A stretch of DNA of 64,000 nt from Mycobacterium paraense. Its GTDB lineage: Bacteria; Actinomycetota; Actinomycetes; Mycobacteriales; Mycobacteriaceae. The stretch is taken from assembly GCF_002101815.1 (NCBI RefSeq), contig NZ_LQPM01000009.1, positions 82,448 through 146,447 of the forward strand, read 5' to 3'. This document shows, in pieces, positions 57,984 through 64,000 of this stretch. Every line of letters starts with the position of its first letter. Positions within the stretch are counted from its first letter, which is position 1. Both the position numbers and the translations under genes were made by a program. The notes under the pieces were generated by a model, which ran no database searches, was not told where the DNA came from, and worked only from the letters and a program-made list of their open reading frames with translations.

Positions 57984-60326
57984 ATGACTCAGGACGTGCA
58001 GGGGGCGACGACCACGACCCCGGCCCCTCGGTACGCCGGCACCCGCGTCCAGCGGGTGGAGGACGGCCGGCTGCTGACCGGCCGCGGCGGCTTCGTCGAC
58101 GACATCACGCGCGCCGGCATGCTGCACGCCTGCTTCGTGCGCAGCCCGTTCGCGCGCGCGAAGATCAACGGCATCGACGCCTCGGCGGCGCTGGCGCTGC
58201 CCGGCGTGCGCGCGGTGTTCACCGCCGCCGACCTCAACCCGGACGTCAAGGAGGCGTGGCACGCCGTCGCGGGCAAGGATGTCCCGGACACCCCGCGCCC
58301 GCCGCTGGCCGAGGGCGAGGTGAAATTCGTCGGCGACCCGCTCGCCCTGATCGTCGCCGAGAGCCGCTACGTCGCCGAGGACGCGCTGGAGCTGGTCGAC
58401 GTCGACTACGAGCCGCTGCCCGCGATCACCGACCTCACCCGGGCGCAGTCCTCCGACGTGCTGGTGCACGACGCCTACGCGAACAACGTCGCCGGCGGAA
58501 TGGGCGGCGCGCCGCCCGACGAGGAGACGTTCGCGTCGGCGGCCTGCGTCGTGAAAGAGCGTATCTACCAACAGATTTACGCGCCGGTGCCGATCGAGAC
58601 CCGTGGGCTGGTCGTCGAATGGTCCGCCGCCTCCGAAGAACTCACCCTGTGGGCCTCCACGCAGACCCCGCACGAGCTGCGGGCCTTTTGCGCCCGGTTG
58701 TTGGGCATTGCGGCGCAACGGGTCCGGGTCATCATGCGAGACACCGGCGGCGGCTTCGGCCAGAAGGTCGTCCCGATGCGCGAGGACATGTGCATCATGC
58801 TGGCCGCCCGCAAGGTGCCCGCGGCGCTCAAGTGGATCGAGGACCGGCGCGAGAACCTGATGTCGGCCGGCCAGGCCCGCCACGTCGACGGCACCGGCCG
58901 GATGGCGTTCGACGACGCCGGCAACATCCTGGCCGCCGACATCGACTTCGTGCAGGACGTCGGCGCCTACCCGACGCCCTACCCGGTGCTGACCACCGCC
59001 GCCATCGGCATGTTCTTCCCGGGCCCCTACCGGGTGCCCAAGGCCAGCTTCAACTACAAGACGGTGTTCACCAACACCAGCGGCCTGGCCGCCTACCGCG
59101 GGCCGTGGCAGTACGAGACGCTGGCGCGCGAAATCCTGCTCGACGTCGCCGCGCGGAAGATGAACCTCGACCCGGTCGAGTTGCGCCGCCGCAACCTGCT
59201 GCGCCGCGACGAGATGCCGTACTTCAACCCCAACGGCATGCCGTACGACCACGTCGCACCCAGCGAGACGTTCGAGCAGGCGGTGAAACTCCTTGACCAC
59301 GAAGGGTTTCGCAAGGAGCAGCGCGAGGCGCTGGCGCAGGGCCGCTACCTGGGCCTGGGATTCTCGGCCTACATCGAGCCGACCGGAGCGGCGACGGGCC
59401 ACCTGGCCACCGAGGGTTGCACCATGCGGATGGAGCCGACCGGCAAGATCAACGTCTACGTCAACGGCGGCTCGAGCGGAAACAGCCTGGAAACCACCGT
59501 GATTCAGCTGACCGCCGACGCCCTGGGCGCCGACATCGACGACGTCGCCACCATCCAGGGCGACACCGCGATCACGCCGTACGGGGCGGGCACGCAGGGC
59601 AGCCGCAGCGGCCCGATGACCGCCGGGGCCGTCGAGGAGGCCGGCGCGATTCTGCGCGACAAGATCGTGGCGCTGGCGGCCCACCACCTCAAGGTGGCCG
59701 AAACCGAAGTGGTGCTGGCGCATTCGACCGCGGCGGTGCGCGACGACCCGTCGAAGCAGGTGAGCTTCGGAGAGCTGGCCTACGTCGCGTATTACTCGCC
59801 GCAGGCGCTGCCGCCGGGGATGTCGCCCGAGCTGGAGGCCAGCGCCCGCTACGTCGCCAAGGCGCCCATCCTGTGGTCCAACGCGACCCATGCCTGCACC
59901 TGCGAGGTGGACGTGGCCACCGGCAAGGTCACGCTGCTGCGCTACATCGTCAGCGAGGACGTCGGGCCGATGATCAACCCGGCCATCGTGGAGGGCCAGA
60001 TCGCCGGCGGTACGGTGCAGGGCATCGGCGGCGCGCTGATGGAGGACCTCGCCTACGACGACGACGGTAACCCGCTGGCAACGACTTTCGTCGACTACCT
60101 GCTGCCGACGGCCACCGAGGTCCCGCCGATCGAGTTCGGCCACGTCGAGATCCCCGGCCCCGGGCCGGGCGGCTACAAGGGCGCCGGCGAGGGCGGGGCC
60201 ATCGGGTCGGTGCCGGCGGTGATCAACGCCATCAACGACGCGCTGGCGCCGCTGGGCGTGACGATCACCCGGCTGCCCGCCAGCCCGGCCTCGATCGCGG
60301 CGCTGTTGAGCGAGGCCGCGCGATGA
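57984..60326 (+). CDS. Xanthine dehydrogenase family molybdopterin subunit (CoxL-like, not form I)
   Basis: 780 residues. RYAGTRVQRVEDGRLLTGRG, DTGGGFGQKVVPMREDMC and C-terminal GGYKGAGEGGAIGSVPAVIN (catalytic Glu in GAGEGG) are family features. The active-site loop reads AAYRGPWQYE, so neither the CuCys loop AYxCSFR of form I nor AYRGAGR of form II is present; CO is not the expected substrate. It heads an L-M-S operon, overlapping the FAD subunit gene as ATGA. A promoter with -10-like TATGAT is at 57936-57941. Confidence 0.9.
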   Translation: MTQDVQGATTTTPAPRYAGTRVQRVEDGRLLTGRGGFVDDITRAGMLHACFVRSPFARAKINGIDASAALALPGVRAVFTAADLNPDVKEAWHAVAGKDVPDTPRPPLAEGEVKFVGDPLALIVAESRYVAEDALELVDVDYEPLPAITDLTRAQSSDVLVHDAYANNVAGGMGGAPPDEETFASAACVVKERIYQQIYAPVPIETRGLVVEWSAASEELTLWASTQTPHELRAFCARLLGIAAQRVRVIMRDTGGGFGQKVVPMREDMCIMLAARKVPAALKWIEDRRENLMSAGQARHVDGTGRMAFDDAGNILAADIDFVQDVGAYPTPYPVLTTAAIGMFFPGPYRVPKASFNYKTVFTNTSGLAAYRGPWQYETLAREILLDVAARKMNLDPVELRRRNLLRRDEMPYFNPNGMPYDHVAPSETFEQAVKLLDHEGFRKEQREALAQGRYLGLGFSAYIEPTGAATGHLATEGCTMRMEPTGKINVYVNGGSSGNSLETTVIQLTADALGADIDDVATIQGDTAITPYGAGTQGSRSGPMTAGAVEEAGAILRDKIVALAAHHLKVAETEVVLAHSTAAVRDDPSKQVSFGELAYVAYYSPQALPPGMSPELEASARYVAKAPILWSNATHACTCEVDVATGKVTLLRYIVSEDVGPMINPAIVEGQIAGGTVQGIGGALMEDLAYDDDGNPLATTFVDYLLPTATEVPPIEFGHVEIPGPGPGGYKGAGEGGAIGSVPAVINAINDALAPLGVTITRLPASPASIAALLSEAAR

Positions 60327-61219
60327 AACCGGCCTCGTTCACCTATCACCGCCCCGACACCATCGACGACGCCGTGGCACTGCTGTCCGAGCTCGGCGAT
60401 GACGCGAAGATCATCGCCGGCGGCCAGAGCCTGGTCCCCATGCTGGCGATGCGGCTCGCCTACTTCGACCACCTCATCGACATCTCCCGGCTGGCCGAGC
60501 TGCGGGGCATCGAGCGGCGCGGCTCTGACCGCCAAGAGCTGTGGATCGGCGCGGGCACCACCGAGGCCGCGGTCGGCGCCGACGACCAAGTGCGCCAAGC
60601 GGTTCCGCTGCTGACGCGGGCCACCCCGTTCGTCGGGCACTTCCAGATCCGCAACCGCGGCACCCTGGGCGGATCGATCGCCCACGCCGACGCCGCGGGC
60701 GAATACCCGGCGGTCGCGCTGGCGCTGGACGCGGTGATGGAGGTGCTGTCGCCGCGCGGCCGGCGGGAGATCGCCGCCGCGGACTTCTTCGCCGGCCTGT
60801 GGGAAACCACCATGGATTCCGACGAGGTGCTGACCGGGGTGCGATTCCCCGTGTGGAACGGCCGGTCGGGTTTCTCGGTGCACGAATTCGCGCGCCGCCA
60901 CGGCGATTTCGCGATCGCCGGCGCGGCGGTCGCCGTCCAGCTCGACGGCGCCGACCGGGTGTCCCGCTGCGGGATCGGGCTGCTGGGTCTCGGTGCCACC
61001 GTCCGGCGCGCGACGGCGGCCGAGGCCGCGGTCGTCGGCAAGCCGGTCGGCGAGCTGGCGGCCGAGGACATCGGCCGGGCGGCGATGACGGACCTCGACG
61101 ACGTCCCGACCGACCTGCAGGGATCGGCGCCGTACCGCACCCAGGTGGGCGCCACCATGGTCGCGCGCGCGTGGGGTCAAGCCATCGACGAAGCACTCGC
61201 GGGAGCAGCCAATGCATGA
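60323..61219 (+). CDS. FAD-binding subunit of molybdenum hydroxylase (CoxM-like)
   Basis: 298 residues. KIIAGGQSLVPMLAMRLAYF and FQIRNRGTLGGSIAHADAAG are the two FAD contacts, with HEFARRHGDFAIAGAAVAVQ in the C-terminal domain. It accepts electrons from the [2Fe-2S] subunit. It overlaps the L gene by four bases and the S gene by eight. Confidence 0.93.
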   Translation: MKPASFTYHRPDTIDDAVALLSELGDDAKIIAGGQSLVPMLAMRLAYFDHLIDISRLAELRGIERRGSDRQELWIGAGTTEAAVGADDQVRQAVPLLTRATPFVGHFQIRNRGTLGGSIAHADAAGEYPAVALALDAVMEVLSPRGRREIAAADFFAGLWETTMDSDEVLTGVRFPVWNGRSGFSVHEFARRHGDFAIAGAAVAVQLDGADRVSRCGIGLLGLGATVRRATAAEAAVVGKPVGELAAEDIGRAAMTDLDDVPTDLQGSAPYRTQVGATMVARAWGQAIDEALAGAANA

Positions 61220-61697
61220 GCAACCGATCCGGTTGTCGGTGAACGGGACCGACATCACCGACAGCGTCGAGCCGCGCATGACGCTGGCGGACTTCCTGCG
61301 CGACAAGTGCGGGCTCACCGGTACCCACCTCGGCTGCGAGCACGGGGCGTGCGGCGCGTGCACCATCCTCGTGGATGGCGACGCCGTCCGGTCCTGCCTG
61401 ATGTTCGCGGTCCAGGCCGACGGTCTGGAGGTCACGACGGTCGAGGGCATCGCGTCGCCGGACGGCACCCTGTCGCCCGTGCAGGCGGCGCTGCGGGAAT
61501 GCCACGGGCTGCAATGCGGCTTCTGCACGCCAGGTTTCGTCACGTCGCTGACCGCCTTGCTGCGTGACAACCCGAATCCCACCGACGACCAGATCCGCGA
61601 GGGCCTGTCCGGCAACTTCTGCCGCTGCACGGGGTATCAGGGCATCGTCGCCGCCGCCCATCGGGCCGCCGAGCTCGGCTCGGTCACGCAGCGATAA
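61212..61697 (+). CDS. [2Fe-2S] subunit of molybdenum hydroxylase (CoxS-like)
   Basis: 161 residues. GCEHGACGACTILVDG and CGFCTPGFV...GNFCRCTGYQGIV bind the two clusters. It completes a three-subunit hydroxylase with the two preceding genes. Start at 61212 overlaps the FAD gene by eight bases. Confidence 0.94.
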   Translation: MHEQPIRLSVNGTDITDSVEPRMTLADFLRDKCGLTGTHLGCEHGACGACTILVDGDAVRSCLMFAVQADGLEVTTVEGIASPDGTLSPVQAALRECHGLQCGFCTPGFVTSLTALLRDNPNPTDDQIREGLSGNFCRCTGYQGIVAAAHRAAELGSVTQR

Positions 61698-61800
61698 CCC
61701 TGCGCCATCGGCTCGGCATCGATACGGCCCGCCTTACAGTAACTTTCGCTGCTTTTTGCGTACTCTGAGCGCTGAATCTGAGAGTTTTCGGGAGCGGCGG

Positions 61801-62400
61801 GTGCAGTTATCGCAGAAAGCGCGGCGGAGTCTGGCCGGGGGCTCGCTGCTGCTCGTCCCCCTGCTGGCCGGTCCCGCGTTGATCAACGGCTGCACCTCCA
61901 CCATCGAGGGCAAGCCGGTCGCCGCGCCGGGAGCCGGGCCCGTCGAACCCACCTTCCCCACCCCGCGGCCGAGCATCGCCACGCCGGCCCCCAGCGCGAC
62001 CGCGGCCCCGCCGCCGGGCACGACCGGGCCGGCGACCCCGACCACCCCACCGGTGGGCGCCATCCCGCTGCCGCCGGACCACAACGGCTACGTCTTCATC
62101 GAGACCAAGTCCGGCGTCACGCGCTGCCAGATCAACAAGGAGACCGTCGGCTGCGAGGCGCCGTTCACCAATTCCCCGCTGCAGGACGGCGAGCACGCCA
62201 ACGGCGTGAGCATCAGCTCCGGCGGCAACGTGCAGTGGGTGCTGGGCAACCTCGGCGCCATCCCGACGGTGACCATCGACTACAAGACGTACGCGGCGCA
62301 GGGCTGGACGATCAACGCCACCGAACAAGGCACCCGCTTCACCAACGACCGCACGCACCACGGCATGTTCGTCAGCGTGGAGAAGGTCAATACGTTCTGA
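61801..62400 (+). CDS. lpqJ: Probable lipoprotein (LpqJ-like)
   Basis: 199 residues from the GTG at 61801, preceded by GGGAGCGG. A signal segment SLAGGSLLLVPLLAGPALIN leads to a possible lipobox INGC, then a Pro/Thr-rich linker and a C-terminal domain (GYVFIETKSGVTRCQINKET, then VQWVLGNLGAIPTV and ...MFVSVEKVNTF) with paired cysteines. LpqJ lies near ansP2 in M. tuberculosis, so the symbol is a context-based guess. No function known. Confidence 0.65.
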   Translation: MQLSQKARRSLAGGSLLLVPLLAGPALINGCTSTIEGKPVAAPGAGPVEPTFPTPRPSIATPAPSATAAPPPGTTGPATPTTPPVGAIPLPPDHNGYVFIETKSGVTRCQINKETVGCEAPFTNSPLQDGEHANGVSISSGGNVQWVLGNLGAIPTVTIDYKTYAAQGWTINATEQGTRFTNDRTHHGMFVSVEKVNTF

Positions 62401-62427
62401 GGGCCTGAAGGCGCGCGTTAAGCGTCG

Positions 62428-62904
62428 TCAAGGACCCGCGAAGTCACCGACGGCGGTCATCTTGTTGCCGTCCGAGGCGGTGGCGAAGCCGGCCGCGGTG
62501 AATGCGCAGTTCAAGATGATGGCCCGGTGTGGAGGACTTTGCATCCACTGGTCGACCGCCACGCCCGGCGTAGCAGCGGATCCCGTTCCCCAGTAGACGA
62601 TCTCACCCGTGGAGTTGGCCCGGTACCCCGCATCCGCGATGCGCGCCTGCGGTGACGAGCCGTCCGAACCGATATGGCCGCTCAGGCCGTGCGTCAGCAT
62701 GTCATTGGCGTGCCGTTGCGCCGCGGCGGTCAACCGAGGGTCGTCGGCGAGCGCCCCGCACGTCTGGCGAACCCGGCTGACCCCGCTGTACACCGCGGGC
62801 CCCGAATCGTCCGCGCGCGCGGTGAAACCAGCAATTGCGCAGAGCGCCGTTACGAAGACAGCGGATATCGAGAAGGCGGCGACGATTCCGACTTTCCCCG
62901 TCAT
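62428..62904 (-). CDS. Secreted CAP-domain (SCP-like) protein
   Basis: 158 residues: signal peptide MTGKVGIVAAFSISAVFVTA then ALCAIAGFTARA, and a short CAP domain. RLTAAAQRHANDMLTHGLSG has the CAP His, HIGSDGSSPQARIADAGYRA follows, then GEIVYWGTG and QWMQSPPHRAIILNCAFTAA with the second His. The domain is smaller than eukaryotic CAPs but usual for mycobacterial ones. Function of bacterial CAP proteins is not settled; roles in envelope binding are discussed. ATG at 62904 puts the signal first. Confidence 0.83.
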   Translation of the reverse strand: MTGKVGIVAAFSISAVFVTALCAIAGFTARADDSGPAVYSGVSRVRQTCGALADDPRLTAAAQRHANDMLTHGLSGHIGSDGSSPQARIADAGYRANSTGEIVYWGTGSAATPGVAVDQWMQSPPHRAIILNCAFTAAGFATASDGNKMTAVGDFAGP

Positions 62905-63251
62905 GTTGCCTCTTGCCACGCACTCGCTTTGCTGATTCAGCAAACAGATTACCCACTTTCGACCATACGAGTCGAGGATCGCCATCTGTTCGCACCAATG
63001 ACGAAGGCGGCAGAACATGGGAGGATGCCGTGTATCCGCGGCCGTTCAGAAGGCCGGATCAAGCGGACGCCCTGAAAACACGAATTGCCAGCCACCGGAT
63101 CTCGGATGTTGAGGGACCACATGGAGACAGCCGCATCTCTTATGGACCCCGCAATCGGCCCTGTGTACCGGAAAGGACTCGGCCAACACGCCCGGAAGAG
63201 TGCTCCGCGGTCAATGCCTCATGAGCGGGCACACGGGTAGCGGGCCGCGCG
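62905..63251. other. Gap without a convincing gene
   Basis: 347 bases of lower GC than the genes to the left. Short open frames cross it on both strands but none has a ribosome site, family likeness or sustained codon bias. It should hold the promoters of the CAP gene and possibly of the unknown gene at 63252. It may also be the decayed edge of an insertion. Confidence 0.4.
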
Positions 63252-63749
63252 GTGACCCTTCGGCGGCTCGATATCCCGGCGAGTGAGTGGCGCCGCCCAG
63301 ACACCACCGCGGTACGCGATGTTCTGACCGACGCCGGCGCTGATCCGGCACGGGCGCGAGACTGGCGCGGTTCGGTTGTCCTGTGCTTCGCAGAGGTACC
63401 GGAGACGCATCCCTACCTGAATCCAGCGGTTGCCGCATTCGTCAAGGATCTGTATTCCGAGATCCCACATCTCTTGTACTTTTTGAATCCCGATCGAACG
63501 AGCGGTGCACTTGACAGCTTCTACGCGTCAATAGACGCCCTGTGCGAAACCGACCACGGCGTATGGATTATGTGGTCGGATGAGGCCGCCGAGGCGTTCT
63601 TCGAGGCACTGGCCGCGGCTGCCGAGTTTGCGGTCGGTCAAGGCGACGACTGGGTCGCCGTCGTCAAGGGCTACGAGTACAACGAAATTCAATCGAGGCA
63701 CGCGGAAATACGCGCAATGCTCGTCACTCGCGGAGTCATCCCGGCGTGA
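63252..63749 (+). CDS. Unknown acidic cytosolic protein in lower-GC segment
   Basis: 165 residues, GTG start (LRRLDIPASEWRRPDTTAVR), no signal or membrane helix. Aromatic- and acid-rich stretches such as PHLLYFLNPDRTSGALDSFY and ALCETDHGVWIMWSDEAAEA suggest a compact alpha/beta fold. Local GC falls to about 52 percent (63481-63540) against about 70 percent elsewhere, which suggests recent acquisition. Small acidic orphans of this look are sometimes immunity proteins, but no toxin gene is recognised beside it. Function not assigned. Confidence 0.55.
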   Translation: MTLRRLDIPASEWRRPDTTAVRDVLTDAGADPARARDWRGSVVLCFAEVPETHPYLNPAVAAFVKDLYSEIPHLLYFLNPDRTSGALDSFYASIDALCETDHGVWIMWSDEAAEAFFEALAAAAEFAVGQGDDWVAVVKGYEYNEIQSRHAEIRAMLVTRGVIPA

Positions 63750-63904
63750 GCAGATTCTCGGCTGTGGCCTATTCCGACAGACACCGCTCGGCGGTCGCAA
63801 CCTCCGGGCAAGTCGCTCCAACCTGATTCAGAGTTGGGCATGCGGGCCTGGTCGTCACTGTTCTCGACGCCCGAAAGCGACCGTGTCGCAACCATTTTCA
63901 GCAG

Positions 63905-64000
63905 CTAATTGGTGGTGGGTGGTGGTTGGGGTTCGAAGGGGTCGTACCACCACCAGTCGGCGCGTTCGCCGAGGGGCCCGGGGTAGGGCGGTACGGCGGC
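63905..64000 (-). CDS. C-terminus of an unknown protein (gene runs off the window)
   Basis: The last 31 codons of a leftward gene, ending in DWWWYDPFEPQPPPTTN and TAG. The Pro/Trp-rich tail is distinctive but I cannot name the family from it. The rest lies beyond base 64000. Confidence 0.45.
   Translation of the reverse strand, partial: AAVPPYPGPLGERADWWWYDPFEPQPPPTTN

Noticed and set aside
57936..60143. Leftward frame of 735 codons
   Set aside because: It mirrors the molybdenum large-subunit gene in an antisense frame and has low-complexity composition.
57984..60326. A second CO dehydrogenase large subunit
   Set aside because: The loop is AYRGPWQYE, not AYxCSFR; the copper-binding cysteine is absent.
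62835..63224. Rightward frame of 129 codons in the gap after the CAP gene
   Set aside because: It has no ribosome site or recognisable domain, and a frame on the other strand is equally open; not supported as a gene.

Overview
The window is high-GC actinobacterial DNA and its gene content is that of a slow-growing Mycobacterium, probably of the M. avium complex type. It carries a type II NADH dehydrogenase beside metZ, purA, fba, clpB, ttfA, the dnaK-grpE-dnaJ1-hspR operon, an AnsP-type permease and a form I CO dehydrogenase cluster. From memory of gene order, most genes have counterparts between Rv0344c and Rv0400c of M. tuberculosis H37Rv. Species is inference; no rRNA, tRNA, CRISPR array or intact insertion sequence was seen.

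Layout. 1-6 kb: the start of a flavoprotein monooxygenase gene, a SpoIIAA-like gene on the other side of a perfect inverted repeat, and a tight leftward run of DUF3054 protein, methyltransferase, GNAT acetyltransferase and three luciferase-like flavin monooxygenases. 6-9.8 kb: SDR, glutaryl-CoA-dehydrogenase-like FadE and small exported proteins. 9.8-14 kb: NDH-2, then a translationally coupled leftward operon of a PurT-like ATP-grasp enzyme, a rhodanese and MetZ. 14-25.7 kb: thioesterase, purA, an Rv0358-like gene, a pentapeptide-repeat membrane protein, an M50 protease, a CDF metal exporter behind a metal-sensor-like operator, DUF3151 protein, Rv0361-like protein, fba, DedA, acetoacetyl-CoA synthetase and a GH76 protein. 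25.8-28.4 kb: a two-subunit molybdenum hydroxylase. 28.4-37.5 kb: a nine-gene leftward form I CODH operon (XdhC, coxM, coxS, coxL, XdhC-YHS, MobA-like, MoxR, CoxG, CoxE) opposite a LysR gene. 38.6-43 kb: an unknown gene, SpoU methyltransferase, lipoprotein, pyrE, SDR and ttfA. 43-53 kb: two copies of a 55-bp tandem repeat, a long palindrome, clpB, flavohemoglobin, aldose epimerase and the dnaK operon, with HspR-type (HAIR) sites before clpB and dnaK. 52-57.4 kb: LysR, aldehyde dehydrogenase, ACMSD-like decarboxylase and permease. 57.4-61.7 kb: a third molybdenum hydroxylase (L-M-S order) with a MobA-like protein. 61.8-64 kb: lipoprotein, CAP-domain protein and a lower-GC end of unknown genes.

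How it fits together. Three separate molybdenum hydroxylase sets lie within 36 kb, together with two MobA-like and two XdhC-like maturation proteins. The proteostasis genes (dnaK operon and clpB) share HspR sites and hspR itself is in the window. The block from the Rv0356c-like thioesterase to the flavohemoglobin (about 14.0-47.1 kb) is inverted relative to its flanks when compared with the H37Rv order. The most unusual items are the PurT-like protein with altered substrate-site residues coupled to sulfur genes, the six-gene flavin-monooxygenase operon, the XdhC-YHS fusion, and the promoter-embedded operator of the CDF exporter.
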